A DNA stretch of 64,000 bases from Buttiauxella gaviniae (GCF_040786275.1 NZ_JBFMVT010000002.1:2914001-2978000), one strand, 5' to 3'; counted from the first letter of the stretch, positions 14,020 to 26,257 are shown. Made by a program: numbers and translations. The notes: generated by a model not told the origin, from the letters alone.

Positions 14020-14292
14020 GTGAATAAATCTCAACTGATAGACAAAATTGCCGCAGGTGCTGATATTTCTAAAGCTGCGGCGGGACGTGCATTAGACGCT
14101 GTGATTGCTTCTGTTACTGAATCTCTGCAATCCGGGGAAGACGTGGCACTGGTTGGCTTTGGAACTTTTGCTGTTCGTGAACGTGCTGCCCGTACCGGCC
14201 GTAACCCGCAAACAGGTAAAGAAATCACCATCGCTGCTGCAAAAGTACCAGGTTTCCGTGCTGGTAAAGCACTGAAAGAAGCGGTTAACTAA
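14020..14292 (+). CDS. hupB: DNA-binding protein HU-beta
   Basis: HU-beta is a nucleoid-associated protein that bends DNA, usually as an HU-alpha/beta heterodimer. The 90-residue product has the bacterial DNA-binding signature [18 protein letters not shown] followed by QTGKEI in the DNA-gripping arm. The start codon is GTG, after the purine-rich GAGAGGAAGAGAAGA, as in E. coli. It stands alone between the lon terminator and its own terminator. Confidence 0.97.
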   Translation: MNKSQLIDKIAAGADISKAAAGRALDAVIASVTESLQSGEDVALVGFGTFAVRERAARTGRNPQTGKEITIAAAKVPGFRAGKALKEAVN

Positions 14293-14335
14293 TTTATCGT
14301 CCGGTTTTTAGGGCAAGGCGAGTAAAGTTAGGTCA

Positions 14336-14363
14336 GGGCGCATCGTTAGATGTGCCTTTTTTT
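14336..14363 (+). terminator. Rho-independent terminator of hupB
   Basis: GGCGCAT pairs with ATGTGCC (one G-T pair) around CGTTAG, followed by seven T residues. Confidence 0.85.
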
Positions 14364-14525
14364 ATGCCTGACGGCTAATTTTGCGCATGTTTGATGATTT
14401 GAACCCATTTTCTTGTCACAATACCCGCTTGCACGCAGCGGCACAGCAGTACGCATATTCAGGGATGCCCATTTAGCGACTGCGCTGGGTTTACCATTCA
14501 CACTACAGTGGAGTGTTGTTACACC

Positions 14526-16397
14526 ATGATGGACAATTTACGTACGGCGGCAAACAGCCTCGTAATCAAGATAATTTTCGGGATCATTATCGTGTCATTC
14601 ATTTTGACTGGCGTGAGTGGCTACCTGATTGGCGGTAGTGCTAACTACGCCGCGAAAGTGAATGGCCAGGAAATTAGCCGCGGTCAGTTTGAAAATGCTG
14701 TAGCCAGCGAGCGTAATCGCCAGCAGCAACAGCTTGGCGAACAGTTCTCTGTACTGGCCGGTAACGAAGGCTACATCAAGCAGATGCGCCAACAGGTGCT
14801 GTCGCGCATGATTGATGAAGCGTTGATGGATCAATATGCCAAACACCTTGGCCTTGGCATCAGCGATGAACAAATCAAACAAGCCATCTTTAAAGAGCCT
14901 GCGTTCCAGAATAACGGCAAATTTGATAACGCACGTTATACCGCCATTATCAACAACATGGGTATGACTGCTGATCAATACGCAAATGCACTGCGTAACC
15001 AACTGACCACTCAGCAGTTGATTAACGCTATCGTTGGCACGGATTTCATGCTGACCGGTGAAACTGACGAACTGGCAGCGCTGGTATCGCAGCAACGCGT
15101 CGTACGCGAAGCCACCATTGATGTGAATGCCCTGGCCGCTAAGCAAGACGTTTCCGAGCAGGAAATCACTACCAGCTACGAGCAAAACAAAAACAACTAT
15201 ATCGCCCCTGAGCAATTCAAAGTCAGCTACATCATGCTTGATGCGGCTTCTCAGAAGGTTGAGGTGGCTGATACAGACATCCAGGCCTACTACGACCAGC
15301 ATCAGAACGAATTTACTCAGCCACAGCGTAACCGCTACAGCGTAATTCAGACCAAAACTGAAGCCGAAGCGAAGGCACTTCTTGATGAGCTGAGCAAAGG
15401 TGGTGATTTTGCTGCACTGGCAAAAGAAAAATCGGCTGACATCATCTCTGCCCGTAACGGCGGTGACATGGGCTGGCTGGAGCCGGGTACCACTCCTGAC
15501 GAACTGAAAAATGCCGGTCTGAAAGACAAAGGCCAGCTTTCTGGCGTGATCAAATCTTCTGTTGGTTTCCTGGTTGTGCGTCTTGACGACATTCAGCCTG
15601 CGCAAACTAAGCCGCTTTCTGAAGTGAAAGATGCAATTGCGGATAAAGTAAAACAAGAGAAAGCGGTTGATGCTTACTATGCGCTGCAACAGAAAGTGAG
15701 CGATGCGGCAAGCAATGACAACCAATCTCTGGCGAGCGCTGAACAGGTTGCAGGGGTTAAAGCGGTTGAGACTGGCTGGTTTGGTCACGACAACTTACCA
15801 GCAGAACTGAACTTCAAACCGGTTGCAGACGCGATTTTCAATGGTGGCCTGGTCGGTGAGGGCGGTACGCCGGGTAGCAACTCCGACATCATCACTGTTG
15901 ATGGCGACCGCGCGTTTGTCGTGCGTATCGCGGAGCATAAAGCCGAAGCGATTAAGCCTCTGGCAGAAGTGCGTGACCAGGTTATCGCGCAGGTGAAACA
16001 TCAGAAAGCTGAGCAGCAGGCGAAGCTGGATGCTGACAAACTGCTGAACGCGCTGAAAATGGGCAAAGGTGATGAAGCGTTGAAAGCTGCAGGCCTGAGC
16101 TTCAGTGCGGCGAAAACGCTGGCCCGTACCGGCCAGGACCCAATCAGCCAGGCGGCCTTCACTCTGCCATTACCGGCTAAAGACAAGCCAGCTTACGGCG
16201 TGGCTAACGACATGCAGGGTAACGTGGTTCTGTTAGCGCTGGATGAAGTTAAGCCTGGCGATATGCCTGCAGAGCAGAAAAAAGCGATGGTTCAGGGAAT
16301 TACCCAGAACAACGCCCAAATCACTTTCGAAGCGCTGATGAGCAATCTGCGCAAAGAAGCGAAAATCAAGATGGGCGACAGCGTCGACCAGCAGTAA
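14526..16397 (+). CDS. ppiD: Periplasmic folding chaperone PpiD
   Basis: PpiD is anchored in the inner membrane by one N-terminal helix and assists proteins leaving the SecYEG translocon. With the ATG at 14526 the protein has 623 residues, exactly the E. coli length; an upstream in-frame start at 14508 is less likely. Order: transmembrane segment (residues about 16-36), SurA-like chaperone region, and a parvulin-type domain at about residues 230-360 (NGGDMGWLEPGTTPDEL). The long open frame on the opposite strand is a composition artefact. Confidence 0.96.
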   Translation: MMDNLRTAANSLVIKIIFGIIIVSFILTGVSGYLIGGSANYAAKVNGQEISRGQFENAVASERNRQQQQLGEQFSVLAGNEGYIKQMRQQVLSRMIDEALMDQYAKHLGLGISDEQIKQAIFKEPAFQNNGKFDNARYTAIINNMGMTADQYANALRNQLTTQQLINAIVGTDFMLTGETDELAALVSQQRVVREATIDVNALAAKQDVSEQEITTSYEQNKNNYIAPEQFKVSYIMLDAASQKVEVADTDIQAYYDQHQNEFTQPQRNRYSVIQTKTEAEAKALLDELSKGGDFAALAKEKSADIISARNGGDMGWLEPGTTPDELKNAGLKDKGQLSGVIKSSVGFLVVRLDDIQPAQTKPLSEVKDAIADKVKQEKAVDAYYALQQKVSDAASNDNQSLASAEQVAGVKAVETGWFGHDNLPAELNFKPVADAIFNGGLVGEGGTPGSNSDIITVDGDRAFVVRIAEHKAEAIKPLAEVRDQVIAQVKHQKAEQQAKLDADKLLNALKMGKGDEALKAAGLSFSAAKTLARTGQDPISQAAFTLPLPAKDKPAYGVANDMQGNVVLLALDEVKPGDMPAEQKKAMVQGITQNNAQITFEALMSNLRKEAKIKMGDSVDQQ

Positions 16398-16443
16398 TAA
16401 TTTCGGCGTTGCTCGCAGTCCACTGCAACGCCATGCAATATTT

Positions 16444-16922
<479 letters not shown>

Positions 16923-17044
16923 CGCTTAGTGCTCATGGCTCGCGTAGCCTAAAAAGTTTGCTATGCTAAGTGACAGGTCATACCAGTTTGGTGTGGCCTG
17001 TTTACCTCACCTGACGACTAAAATTAAAGATAGGGTTTAGCGCT

Positions 17045-17443
17045 ATGCAGACACAAATCAAAGTCCGGGGTTACCATCTGGATTTCTATCAGCATGTTAA
17101 TAATGCCCGCTACCTTGAATTTCTCGAAGAAGCCCGCTGGGAAGGGCTGGAAAACGCAGCGGGTTTCCAGTGGATGACGGAAAATAACATCGCGTTTATT
17201 GTCGTGAATATCAATATTAACTACCGCCGCCCGGCAGTGCTGGGTGATGTCCTGCGCATTGAAAGCGCTTTGCAGCAACTTAATGGCAAAAGCGGCGTAC
17301 TAACCCAGGTTGTGAAACTAGAGCCGGAAGGCGAGATCGTAGCAGATGCGCTGTTAACCTTCGTTTGTATTGATTTAAAGACACAGAAGTCAGTTCCGCT
17401 GGAAGGGGAACTGCGCGAAAAGTTAGTACAGATGATGGAATAA
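17045..17443 (+). CDS. fadM: Long-chain acyl-CoA thioesterase FadM (YbaW)
   Basis: FadM is a hotdog-fold thioesterase that hydrolyses long-chain, mainly unsaturated, acyl-CoA during fatty-acid breakdown. The product has 132 residues. The catalytic Asp13 sits in the typical motif HLDFYQHVNNARYLEFLEEA. It is transcribed from its own start 120 bases after ybaV and converges on queC. Confidence 0.95.
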   Translation: MQTQIKVRGYHLDFYQHVNNARYLEFLEEARWEGLENAAGFQWMTENNIAFIVVNININYRRPAVLGDVLRIESALQQLNGKSGVLTQVVKLEPEGEIVADALLTFVCIDLKTQKSVPLEGELREKLVQMME

Positions 17444-17505
17444 TTCCCCCGATTACTGGCAAAAGTCGGATGTCGTTCCGTTAATCTGCCCTACGAACCG
17501 GGTTT

Positions 17506-17569
17506 TGTAGAGGGAATAAGTGGCAGCGCCATCCACCATAGCGAAGCAGATGATAGATCTGCTTCGCTA
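17506..17569. repeat. Degenerate REP-like sequence and perfect inverted repeat between fadM and queC
   Basis: 17506-17538 is a degenerate copy of the REP-like unit seen at 43790, ending GCAGCGCCATCCACCA. It is followed by a perfect 13-base inverted repeat (TAGCGAAGCAGAT / ATCTGCTTCGCTA) with a GATAG loop at 17539-17569. The hairpin lies between convergent genes and could act as a terminator or mRNA end for both, although it has no strong T-run. Confidence 0.7.
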
Positions 17570-17574
17570 CAGAA

Positions 17575-18270
17575 TTACTTCAGCCCAGTTTTCTTTTTCA
17601 TTGCGGCCATAACCGCAGGTTTATCTGCGAGATAATGATTAAGCCCGTTAGCACGTAGATTGCAGGCGGCGCATTCGCCGCAGCCATCACCCTGAATCCC
17701 GTTGTAGCAGGTCAGCGTTTCCTTGCGCACCAGATCCAGATGGTGCCAGTAATCCGCCAGCGCCCAGGTTTCTGCTTTATCAAGCCACATTAGCGGCGTT
17801 TCAAAACGAACGTCGCGCCCCATTCCGAGGCTTACAGCGTGATTCAGCGCTTTCACGAACTCATCGCGGCAATCCGGATAACCTGAGAAGTCTGTTTCAC
17901 ACACGCCGGTAATAACTGCTTCAGCCTCAACCTGGTACGCATAAATCGCCGTAAGCGTAAGAAAGAGAATATTGCGTCCTGGCACAAACGTACTGGGAAT
18001 GCCTTTTTCTTCTGGATCGTATCCCGGAACAGGAATGCTGTCGCGCGTCAGGCTACTGACTGCCAGTTCATTCAGCAGTGTCACATCAAGAACTTTATGG
18101 GCACGCGCACCCAGTTTCAGTGCAAGATTACGGGCAATATCAATCTCAGCCCGGTGGCGCTGACCATAATCAAACGTCACACAGTGCACTTCATCATACT
18201 GCTCTAATGCCTGAATCAGGCAGGTTGTGGAATCCTGGCCACCGCTAAAGACGACAACTGCACGTTTCAT
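17575..18270 (-). CDS. queC: 7-cyano-7-deazaguanine synthase QueC
   Basis: QueC converts 7-carboxy-7-deazaguanine to preQ0 with ATP and ammonia, on the way to queuosine in tRNA. The product has 231 residues, as in E. coli. The PP-loop ATP site is SGGQDST near the N-terminus. Four cysteines near the C-terminus (in [16 protein letters not shown]) form the zinc site. I took the ATG at 18270 because it gives [14 protein letters not shown], although the frame is open further upstream. Confidence 0.97.
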   Translation of the reverse strand: MKRAVVVFSGGQDSTTCLIQALEQYDEVHCVTFDYGQRHRAEIDIARNLALKLGARAHKVLDVTLLNELAVSSLTRDSIPVPGYDPEEKGIPSTFVPGRNILFLTLTAIYAYQVEAEAVITGVCETDFSGYPDCRDEFVKALNHAVSLGMGRDVRFETPLMWLDKAETWALADYWHHLDLVRKETLTCYNGIQGDGCGECAACNLRANGLNHYLADKPAVMAAMKKKTGLK

Positions 18271-18340
18271 GAGTAATCCTGTAGTACACGTAAAATATAG
18301 AGATATGGTAACGCTTCGGCTGCATGGCTGCCCAGCTTCT

Positions 18341-20044
18341 TCACACCATCGTCGGGGGCGGTAGCCACGCCTGGGTAAAATCGAACCAGCCCCAGGCATT
18401 AAGTTCAATGCCGTTCACCCCTGGTGGAGCACTGATTTGGTAGCGGTAATTAAACAGCGGCGAGACTATCGCATCGCGCATTAACGCACTAAAGACTTCC
18501 TGCAATCTGCTGCTGCGCGCTAACTCATCCGGATAGATTTGTACGCTATCTAACGTTGCCTGCAAATGTTCGTACTGGCTTTCGGTCAGTACCGCGGGCC
18601 ATAGCACATCGCTGCGCAACCACTGTTCCAGCGTGTAAACCGGCGCTTCGCCAATCAATCTGTCGCCCATCATTAAATCAGCGTGCGCCAGCGCTTCACA
18701 GCCCGTCCAATTTTTTGCGTCATGAAAAATCACATTTAGCTCGCAGCCTAAAGCGGCAAGATGCGTTTTAAGCTGTTGTGCCATGACGTGTAACTCAACG
18801 GGCAAATGGTAAACCAGCGTCAGTTGTGGCGGCAGGGTGACCGCCTTGCATGTAGGCCATTCCGGCATTTTCCAGCCGGGGATCATCTCAACGCTTGGCG
18901 TGATCAGTGACTCTTCAACGGGCAGGCTGGCGATCAACTGCTGCTCCTGAATAATCTGCATCAGAAAACGCGCCTGCTCAGGCGTTAAATGGTTGTTCTG
19001 TTTTACCGCCAGATAGCAAAAGCCGAGGCTGATGCTATTGCTGACGGGCCGCAAGTGCACCAGTTCATCCTGCTGACCGATGGCAATCTGCACCGGGTGG
19101 CGGCAGCTGGTGCCGAGTTCGGTATCGAATAATTGCGGCGTAATCCAGTACTCCACGGCTTTAAGCAACGGATGGCTGAGATGATAGGATTCAAAACTTT
19201 CGATGCGCACCAGATTCTCTTTAAAGCTACTGATACGAAATGGCCCGCAGCCCAGTTGCGTGTCTTCCGGGTGCGCTAGACGGCTACAGTAACTTGCCAG
19301 GCGGTGAGCCAGCCAATAATCGGGAGTGTGCAAGACGAAACGGATGCACTGCGTATGGGCAAGTTCAATGCTTTTCACGCTGATAAACAGCCGTTGCATG
19401 GCCGGAAGCGTTAGCAGCATCATTAGACGCTGCTGCAATTGCGCGGTTTCTACCGGTTCGCCGTTATGCCAGTGAAGCGTGGAACGAATAAAAAAGTACC
19501 AGTTCAGGCCGTCATCAGAGACGTGCCAATGATGCGCAAGATCGGGTTGCGGCGTAGCACTACTGGAAGTGAAACGAGTGAGCCCTGCAAAAATTTGCCC
19601 CGCTAAATGCTGTTCGGCCCGCCCCGGTAAAAAGCCCGGCTGCAAAGGTTCTAGCGGACGATAATAGGGAATTCGTAGCGTCGGCGTATCGTTCTGCCAT
19701 TGCCCACCTAAAAAAGGCTGAAGCAACTGGCGCAGCTGTTCGGGGGCGATTTGTGCCAGTTCAAGCGCATTCTGGTGCTGCCCTTTATGCAGCACTTGTT
19801 CCATCATGCCCGAACGAACGCTCTCGGGCGTCACCAAAAAGGTGAGGATCCCGCGTTTTCCTCGTCCAGATTGAGCATGCCACGTTAGCCAGCCTGCATC
19901 TTGCAGTTGATTCAGTACCGTTCGCACATGGCGCTCGCTGCAAAAACAACGCTCCGCCAGCTCCGCCACGGTGACGTGCTGCGTTTCCCCGTTCGAAGGC
20001 TGCCATAAACGCTGGAATTGATTTAAACGATTCAAAAGACGCAT
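18341..20044 (-). CDS. ybaE: SgrR-family transcriptional regulator YbaE
   Basis: The 567-residue protein has an N-terminal winged helix (residues about 1-75, [20 protein letters not shown]). The rest resembles periplasmic solute-binding proteins of the oligopeptide type (SBP_bac_5). This is the SgrR architecture, in which the binding domain senses a cytoplasmic ligand. YbaE is a paralog with no established ligand or target. It is upstream of queC on the same strand, 70 bases away, and divergent from cof. Confidence 0.92.
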   Translation of the reverse strand: MRLLNRLNQFQRLWQPSNGETQHVTVAELAERCFCSERHVRTVLNQLQDAGWLTWHAQSGRGKRGILTFLVTPESVRSGMMEQVLHKGQHQNALELAQIAPEQLRQLLQPFLGGQWQNDTPTLRIPYYRPLEPLQPGFLPGRAEQHLAGQIFAGLTRFTSSSATPQPDLAHHWHVSDDGLNWYFFIRSTLHWHNGEPVETAQLQQRLMMLLTLPAMQRLFISVKSIELAHTQCIRFVLHTPDYWLAHRLASYCSRLAHPEDTQLGCGPFRISSFKENLVRIESFESYHLSHPLLKAVEYWITPQLFDTELGTSCRHPVQIAIGQQDELVHLRPVSNSISLGFCYLAVKQNNHLTPEQARFLMQIIQEQQLIASLPVEESLITPSVEMIPGWKMPEWPTCKAVTLPPQLTLVYHLPVELHVMAQQLKTHLAALGCELNVIFHDAKNWTGCEALAHADLMMGDRLIGEAPVYTLEQWLRSDVLWPAVLTESQYEHLQATLDSVQIYPDELARSSRLQEVFSALMRDAIVSPLFNYRYQISAPPGVNGIELNAWGWFDFTQAWLPPPTMV

Positions 20045-20147
20045 CAGTATAAACCCGGAACAATTTTAAAAAAGTATTCACTATTTGTTCCGTATATGCC
20101 AGTGGATACTGGTCCCTGTGTTTTAGTCGTCACAAACCGGAGTAAAC

Positions 20148-20969
20148 ATGGCTCGTCTGGCTGCATTTGATATGGATGGCACGCTGTTAATGCCCAATCA
20201 CCATTTGGGTGAAGAAACACTGCGTACCCTGAACCGCCTGCGTGAAGAACGCCAGATGATGCTTGCGTTTGCAACGGGCCGCCATGTTCTGGAGATGCGC
20301 CATATTCTGGGTACGCTGTCGCTGGAAGCGTTCTTAATCACCGGCAACGGGACGCGCATTCACTCAACGGATGGGGAGTTGCTGCATCGGCAAGATCTTG
20401 CGCCAGAAGCGGCGGAAATCGTCCTTCATAGCCATTGGGATACCCAGGCCAGTGTGCATGTTTTCAATGACAGCGGCTGGATGACGCAGAACGAGATCCC
20501 CGAATTGCTGCACGCGCATGTCTACAGCGGGTTTAAATACCGCCTGACCGATCTAAAACGCTTACCATCACATCAGGTGACGAAGATCTGTTTCTGTGGC
20601 GATCACGACGATCTTCGCCGACTGAAGATCCAACTGAACGAAGCGCTGGGCGACATGGCGTTTCTTTGCTTCTCGGCGGTGGATTGTCTGGAAGTGTTAC
20701 CGACAGGCTGCAATAAAGGTGCCGCGCTTAATGTACTCAGCCAGCATCTCGGCCTGACGATGAAAGATTGTATGGCATTTGGCGATGCGATGAATGACCG
20801 CGAAATGTTATCGGGCGTGGGTCATGGTTTGATCATGGGCAACGCGATGGCACAACTGAAAGCAGATTTACCGCATTTGCCTGTTATTGGTCACTGCAAT
20901 AGACAGGCTGTTTCTCATTATTTGACGCATTGGCTGGATACACCAAACCTCACTTATTCCCCCGAATGA
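20148..20969 (+). CDS. cof: HMP-PP phosphatase Cof (HAD superfamily)
   Basis: Cof is a cytoplasmic Mg-dependent HAD phosphatase of the Cof subfamily. In E. coli it hydrolyses the thiamin precursor HMP-PP and several other phosphorylated metabolites. The product has 273 residues. HAD motif I is FDMDGTLL near residue 9, the cap domain lies in the middle, and motif IV is [11 protein letters not shown]. It is divergent from ybaE and converges on cdsH. Confidence 0.94.
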   Translation: MARLAAFDMDGTLLMPNHHLGEETLRTLNRLREERQMMLAFATGRHVLEMRHILGTLSLEAFLITGNGTRIHSTDGELLHRQDLAPEAAEIVLHSHWDTQASVHVFNDSGWMTQNEIPELLHAHVYSGFKYRLTDLKRLPSHQVTKICFCGDHDDLRRLKIQLNEALGDMAFLCFSAVDCLEVLPTGCNKGAALNVLSQHLGLTMKDCMAFGDAMNDREMLSGVGHGLIMGNAMAQLKADLPHLPVIGHCNRQAVSHYLTHWLDTPNLTYSPE

Positions 20970-20985
20970 TAAGGCTTTTTCAGCA

Positions 20986-21016
20986 GGCCGATTCATGCGA
21001 ATCGGCCCCTTTTTTT
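20986..21016. terminator. Terminator between cof and cdsH
   Basis: GGCCGATTC pairs with GAATCGGCC around ATGC and is followed on the + strand by CC and seven T residues, ending cof. The last T residues overlap the cdsH stop codon. Confidence 0.88.
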
Positions 21017-22061
21017 ACTTAATTAAATTCTCAATCTCATTGCGCCACGGCTGCACATCCCCGATATTCGCCTTCACCCAATCCGCGTTGTAATAGGTTT
21101 CCAGATAACGTTCACCGCTGTCGCAAAGCAGCGTCACAATCGAACCGGTACGCCCTTCGGAACGCATGCGGGCCGCAAGTTGTAGCACTCCCCACATATT
21201 CGTGCCGGTAGACGCGCCCACTTTACGGCCAAGAACGGTCTCCAGCCACTGCATGGTGGCGATACTTGCCGCATCCGGAACGCGCATCATGTCGTCAATG
21301 ACATCCGGAATGAAAGATGGCTCGCAGCGTGGGCGGCCAATCCCTTCAATTTTACTGCCCACCGCGCTGCGCAGGCTGCAATCGCGGCTTTGCCAGTAGT
21401 CCATAAATACAGAGTTTTGCGGATCGACCACGGTCAACTGAGTCGGATGGCCCTGATAACGCAAATAGCGACCAATCGTTGCGGATGTCCCGCCCGTTCC
21501 CGCACTCATGACGATATAATCCGGAACCGGATGCGGCTCATGTTCCATCTGGCGGAAAATACTGTCGGCGATATTGTTATTCCCGCGCCAGTCGGTGGCG
21601 CGTTCGGCGTAGGTGAACTGATCCATATAGTGGCCGTTCAGCTCACGCTCCAGCATTTCTGATGCGGCATAGATTTCGCACGCGCTCTCCACGAAATGGC
21701 AGCGCCCGCCGTAGAATTCAATTTGCTCCACTTTGCGTTTGGCGGTGCAGGCGGGCATCACGGCAATAAATGGCAGCCCCAACAAACGGGCGAAATAGGC
21801 TTCAGAAACCGCGGTTGAACCCGAAGAGGCTTCAATGATCGTCGTGCCTTCTTTAATCCAGCCGTTACACAAACCATAAAGGAACAACGAGCGGGCAAGG
21901 CGATGTTTCAGGCTGCCCGTTGGGTGCGTGCTTTCATCTTTTAGATAGAGCTGAATACCGGGAAAACCAGGCAGCGCCAGGCGAATCAAATGCGTATCGG
22001 CAGAGCGTTGGTAATCGGCGTTAATTTCGCTAATGGCGTGGTTTACCCAGGTACTGGTCAT
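21015..22061 (-). CDS. cdsH: L-cysteine desulfhydrase CdsH (PLP-dependent)
   Basis: CdsH is a fold-type II PLP enzyme of the cysteine synthase family that degrades L-cysteine to pyruvate, ammonia and sulfide. In Salmonella the same gene lies beside the ybaO/decR regulator and protects against cysteine excess, and that arrangement is repeated here. The product has 348 residues, with the PLP lysine at Lys52 (in [11 protein letters not shown]), the substrate loop [11 protein letters not shown] and the glycine-rich phosphate loop [15 protein letters not shown]. coli K-12 lacks this gene at this place. Confidence 0.85.
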   Translation of the reverse strand: MTSTWVNHAISEINADYQRSADTHLIRLALPGFPGIQLYLKDESTHPTGSLKHRLARSLFLYGLCNGWIKEGTTIIEASSGSTAVSEAYFARLLGLPFIAVMPACTAKRKVEQIEFYGGRCHFVESACEIYAASEMLERELNGHYMDQFTYAERATDWRGNNNIADSIFRQMEHEPHPVPDYIVMSAGTGGTSATIGRYLRYQGHPTQLTVVDPQNSVFMDYWQSRDCSLRSAVGSKIEGIGRPRCEPSFIPDVIDDMMRVPDAASIATMQWLETVLGRKVGASTGTNMWGVLQLAARMRSEGRTGSIVTLLCDSGERYLETYYNADWVKANIGDVQPWRNEIENLIK

Positions 22062-22148
22062 GATGGTGTTCCGTTTGTCTATTTGTGCTTAGGATAATGC
22101 AAAAGAAAGATAAAAAAGTTGCCTTTTAACCTTCAGTAGCGATTCAAT

Positions 22149-22165
22149 GGAGAAAAATTTTCTCC
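22149..22165. promoter_or_regulatory. Candidate DecR/Lrp-type operator between cdsH and decR
   Basis: The perfect 17-base palindrome GGAGAAAAATTTTCTCC lies in the 115-base divergent space, 11 bases before the decR start. Its AT-rich core with flanking CTCC/GGAG resembles operators of Lrp/AsnC regulators. It is a plausible DecR site, inferred from position and symmetry only. Confidence 0.5.
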
Positions 22166-22176
22166 GGTAGGCCGCC

Positions 22177-22638
22177 ATGTTAGATAAAATTGACCGCAAG
22201 CTGCTATCCTTGCTGCAAAATGACTGCACCCTCTCTTTGCAGGCTCTCGCGGATGCCGTTAATCTGACCACCACACCCTGCTGGAAACGCCTGAAAAGGC
22301 TTGAAGACGAGGGGATCATTCGTTCAAAAGTGGCGTTGCTGGATCCAGAAAAACTTGGCCTTGGGCTGACCGCTTTTGTCCTTATCAAAACCCAGCAGCA
22401 CAGCAGCGAGTGGTACTGCAAATTTGTCTCAGTCGTTGCAGATATGCCCGAAGTGCTGGGTTTCTGGCGCATGGCAGGGGAATACGACTACCTGATGCAA
22501 GTACAGGTCGAAGACATGAAACGGTATGATGATTTTTACAAACGGCTGGTGAACGGCATTCCTGGTTTAAGCGATGTGACTTCGAGTTTTGCCATGGAAC
22601 AGATAAAATACACTACGGCTTTGCCATTAGAGCGTTAA
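22177..22638 (+). CDS. decR: DNA-binding transcriptional activator DecR (Lrp/AsnC family)
   Basis: DecR (YbaO; CutR in Salmonella) activates cysteine-detoxifying genes in response to excess L-cysteine. The 153-residue product has an N-terminal helix-turn-helix (residues about 20-50, [20 protein letters not shown]) and a C-terminal RAM ligand-binding domain. It is divergent from cdsH, its likely target. Confidence 0.93.
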   Translation: MLDKIDRKLLSLLQNDCTLSLQALADAVNLTTTPCWKRLKRLEDEGIIRSKVALLDPEKLGLGLTAFVLIKTQQHSSEWYCKFVSVVADMPEVLGFWRMAGEYDYLMQVQVEDMKRYDDFYKRLVNGIPGLSDVTSSFAMEQIKYTTALPLER

Positions 22639-22707
22639 GCCCTCAGCCCCACTCGTTTTTCACTTTTCTGCCAGGCCTGGCAGACAGGACTTCAGGAATC
22701 TGACTGC

Positions 22708-24486
22708 GTGCGATTATTTGCTCAATTAAGCTGGTACTTCACCCGCGAATGGCGACGCTATCTCGGGGCGGTCGCCTTGCTTATTATCATTGCTATCTTG
22801 CAACTCGTGCCGCCTAAACTGGTGGGCGTCATTGTGGATGGCGTCAACCAGCAGCGCCTGTCTGGAACGACCGTGCTGATGTGGATTGGTGTGATTCTGA
22901 CTATCGCCATCGTGGTTTACATGCTGCGCTACGTCTGGCGCGTGCTGTTATTCGGGGCAAGCTACCAGTTAGCCGTTGAGCTGCGTGAAGATTATTATCG
23001 TCAGCTAAGCCGCCAACATCCAGAATTTTACCTGCGCCACCGCACGGGCGACCTTATGGCGCGGGCGACCAACGATGTTGACCGCGTGGTCTTTGCCGCA
23101 GGCGAGGGCGTATTAACTCTGGTGGATTCGTTGGTCATGGGCTGCGCGGTGCTGATTGTTATGTCGACGCAAATCAGTTGGGAGCTGACGCTCCTCGCGC
23201 TGCTGCCAATGCCGGTGATGGCGATAGTCATCAAGCGCTATGGCGACCAGTTGCACCAGCGCTTCAAACTCGCCCAGGCGGCGTTCTCCACGCTCAATGA
23301 CCGCACCCAGGAAAGTTTATCCAGCATTCGCATGATCAAAGCTTTTGGCCTGGAAGATCGCCAGTCCGCTCTGTTTGCCGCCGAAGCCAAAGATGCCGGG
23401 GCGAAGAACATGAAGGTTGCGCGAATTGATGCGCGTTTTGACCCGACGATTTATATCACCATCGGCACGGCAAACCTGCTGGCGATTGGTGGTGGCAGTT
23501 GGATGGTGATTCAGGGCTCGTTGACGCTTGGGCAATTGACCAGTTTTGTGATGTACCTCGGCCTGATGATCTGGCCGATGCTGGCGCTGGCGTGGATGTT
23601 TAATATTGTTGAACGTGGGAGTGCGGCGTACAGCCGTATCCGCAGTATGTTAGCCGAAGCGCCGTCGGTTACCGATGGTGATAAAGAAGCGCCAGCCGGA
23701 CGCGGCACGGTGGAGGCCAATATTCAGGCGTTCCACTATCCACAAACCGAGCGACCGACTCTTGAGAATGTTTCATTTGTCTTAAAACCGGGCGAAATGC
23801 TTGGCCTTTGTGGGCCAACCGGTGCCGGGAAAAGTACCGTCCTGTCGCTTCTTCAGCGCCACTTTGATATCGGCCAGGGAGAGATTTGTTTCCACGGGAT
23901 TCCGCTCCCACAGATGCAGCTCGATTCCTGGCGCAGTCGTTTAGCCGTGGTGAATCAAACCCCGTTTCTGTTCTCTGACACCGTTGCCAGCAACATTGCG
24001 CTGGGTAAACCGGGCGCGACGCAGGAGGAAATCGAACATGTCGCAAGGCTTGCCAGCGTACATGACGATATTCTGCGTTTGCCGCAGGGTTACGAAACCG
24101 AAGTCGGCGAACGGGGTGTCATGCTCTCCGGCGGTCAGAAACAGCGTATTTCTATCGCGCGTGCATTGTTGCTCAATGCAGAAATTCTGATCCTCGACGA
24201 TGCGCTTTCTGCGGTTGACGGGCGCACCGAGCACCAAATCCTGCATAACCTGCGCCAGTGGGGTGAAAACCGCACAGTTATCATCAGCGCGCACCGGTTA
24301 TCGGCATTGACAGAAGCCAGCGAAATTCTGGTGATGCAACACGGTCATGTGGTGCAGCGTGGTAACCACGATGCGCTGGTGGGGACGCCGGGCTGGTATC
24401 GCGACATGTATCGTTATCAGCAACTGGAAGCGGCGCTGGATGATGCGCCAGAAACAACGCCAGACGAGGAACCCGCCAATGCGTAA
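22708..24486 (+). CDS. mdlA: Multidrug-resistance-like ABC transporter MdlA
   Basis: MdlA is a half-size ABC exporter presumed to pair with MdlB; its substrate is not established. The product has 592 residues. A six-helix exporter domain occupies residues 1-300. The nucleotide-binding domain has Walker A GPTGAGKS, signature [15 protein letters not shown] and Walker [14 protein letters not shown]. The start is GTG, giving [11 protein letters not shown] as in E. coli. The stop overlaps the mdlB start by eight bases. Confidence 0.95.
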   Translation: MRLFAQLSWYFTREWRRYLGAVALLIIIAILQLVPPKLVGVIVDGVNQQRLSGTTVLMWIGVILTIAIVVYMLRYVWRVLLFGASYQLAVELREDYYRQLSRQHPEFYLRHRTGDLMARATNDVDRVVFAAGEGVLTLVDSLVMGCAVLIVMSTQISWELTLLALLPMPVMAIVIKRYGDQLHQRFKLAQAAFSTLNDRTQESLSSIRMIKAFGLEDRQSALFAAEAKDAGAKNMKVARIDARFDPTIYITIGTANLLAIGGGSWMVIQGSLTLGQLTSFVMYLGLMIWPMLALAWMFNIVERGSAAYSRIRSMLAEAPSVTDGDKEAPAGRGTVEANIQAFHYPQTERPTLENVSFVLKPGEMLGLCGPTGAGKSTVLSLLQRHFDIGQGEICFHGIPLPQMQLDSWRSRLAVVNQTPFLFSDTVASNIALGKPGATQEEIEHVARLASVHDDILRLPQGYETEVGERGVMLSGGQKQRISIARALLLNAEILILDDALSAVDGRTEHQILHNLRQWGENRTVIISAHRLSALTEASEILVMQHGHVVQRGNHDALVGTPGWYRDMYRYQQLEAALDDAPETTPDEEPANA

Positions 24487-26257
24487 GTCAATCCAGCAAT
24501 GGCCAACCATCAAACGCCTGCTGGCTTATGGCTCTCCGTGGCGCAAACCGCTCGCCGGAGCGGTTGTAATGCTATGGATTGCCGCGGCTGCGGAAGTGAG
24601 CGGCCCGATTCTGGTGAGCTATTTCATCGATAATATGGTGTCGGAACATCGCTTGCCCATCGCCGCTGTTGCGGGGCTGGCAACAGCCTATCTGCTGCTG
24701 TCTATTTCGGCTGCGGGGCTGCATTACTGGCAGGCGCTGCTGTTTAATCAGGCCGCCGTTGGCGTGGTGCAAAAGTTGCGTACTGATGTGATGGATGCGG
24801 CATTACGTCAGCCGCTCAGCACGTTTGATACCCAACCGGTAGGGCAGCTTATTTCCCGCGTCACCAACGATACCGAAGTGATCCGTGACCTGTATGTGAC
24901 GGTTGTGGCGACGGTGCTGCGCAGTGCCGCGCTGATTGGTGCCATGCTGGTGGCGATGTTTAGCCTCGACTGGCGCATGGCCTCGGTGGCGGTGACCATC
25001 TTCCCTGCGGTTATCATCGTGATGTTTATCTACCAGCGTTACAGCACTCCCATTGTGCGTCGCGTGCGTAGTTACCTGGCCGATATTAACGATGGCTTTA
25101 ACGAAGTCATCAACGGTATGAGTGTTATCCAGCAGTTCCGCCAGCAGGCGCGTTTTGGCGAACGTATGGGGGCGGCGAGCCGTTCGCATTATCTGGCGCG
25201 CATGCAAACTTTGCGGCTGGATGGTTTTTTACTCCGCCCTCTGTTGAGCCTGTTTTCCGCGATGGTGCTTTGCGGCCTGCTGATGCTGTTCGGTTTTACC
25301 TCGGTCGGCACCATCGAAGTCGGCGTGCTGTACGCGTTTATCAACTATTTAGGGCGTCTCAATGAGCCGCTTATCGAACTCACAACTCAGCAATCCATGC
25401 TGCAACAGGCGGTGGTTGCCGGGGAACGCGTGTTCGAATTAATGGACGGCAAACGCCAGGATTACGGCAATGACAATCGCCCGCTGGAAAGCGGTCATAT
25501 TGAAGTTGATAACGTGTCGTTTGCTTATCGGGGTGACCGTCTGGTGTTGCAGGATATTAATCTGGATGTCCCTGCGCGTAGCTTTGTTGCGCTGGTGGGC
25601 CACACCGGCAGCGGGAAAAGTACCCTCGCCAATTTGTTGATGGGCTATTACCCACTTACTCGCGGTGAAATTCGTCTTGATGGCCGCCCGTTGGACGCGT
25701 TAAGCCATAGCGTGTTGCGCCAGGGCGTGGCGATGGTGCAACAAGATCCCGTTGTGCTCGCTGATTCGTTTTTTGCGAACGTGACGCTTGGGCGTGACAT
25801 CAGCGAAGAAGCGGTCTGGCAAGCACTGGAAACGGTGCAGCTCGCGGATCTGGCGCGCACCATGAGCGAAGGTATTCATACGCGCCTGGGCGAGCAGGGG
25901 AACAACCTGTCCGTCGGTCAGAAACAGCTACTCGCCCTGGCTCGTGTGCTGGTAGATGCCCCGCAGATTTTAATCCTCGATGAAGCGACGGCCAATATCG
26001 ATTCCGGTACCGAACAAGCGATTCAACACGCCTTGGCAGCCGTGCGCGAGCACACCACGCTGGTGGTGATTGCTCACCGTTTATCGACTATTACCGATGC
26101 AGACACCATTCTGGTTTTGCACCGTGGACAGGCGGTGGAGCGCGGGACTCACAGCGAGTTGCTGGCAGCGCAAGGGCGTTACTGGCAAATGTATCAGCTT
26201 CAACTGGCGGGCGAAGAATTAGCCGCCACCACCCGCGAAGAACCCGCGACGGCGTGA
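24479..26257 (+). CDS. mdlB: Multidrug-resistance-like ABC transporter MdlB
   Basis: MdlB is the partner half-exporter. From the ATG at 24479 ([20 protein letters not shown]) it has 592 residues. It has six membrane helices, then Walker A GHTGSGKS, Walker [15 protein letters not shown], and a signature altered to [16 protein letters not shown] (LSVGQ in place of LSGGQ), as in E. coli MdlB. The longer upstream frame lies within mdlA and is not used. Confidence 0.95.
   Translation: MRKSIQQWPTIKRLLAYGSPWRKPLAGAVVMLWIAAAAEVSGPILVSYFIDNMVSEHRLPIAAVAGLATAYLLLSISAAGLHYWQALLFNQAAVGVVQKLRTDVMDAALRQPLSTFDTQPVGQLISRVTNDTEVIRDLYVTVVATVLRSAALIGAMLVAMFSLDWRMASVAVTIFPAVIIVMFIYQRYSTPIVRRVRSYLADINDGFNEVINGMSVIQQFRQQARFGERMGAASRSHYLARMQTLRLDGFLLRPLLSLFSAMVLCGLLMLFGFTSVGTIEVGVLYAFINYLGRLNEPLIELTTQQSMLQQAVVAGERVFELMDGKRQDYGNDNRPLESGHIEVDNVSFAYRGDRLVLQDINLDVPARSFVALVGHTGSGKSTLANLLMGYYPLTRGEIRLDGRPLDALSHSVLRQGVAMVQQDPVVLADSFFANVTLGRDISEEAVWQALETVQLADLARTMSEGIHTRLGEQGNNLSVGQKQLLALARVLVDAPQILILDEATANIDSGTEQAIQHALAAVREHTTLVVIAHRLSTITDADTILVLHRGQAVERGTHSELLAAQGRYWQMYQLQLAGEELAATTREEPATA

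Noticed and set aside
14595-15788. A 397-codon frame on the minus strand opposite ppiD
   Set aside because: It is antisense to a well-conserved gene, has no recognisable domain and is explained by codon bias of ppiD.
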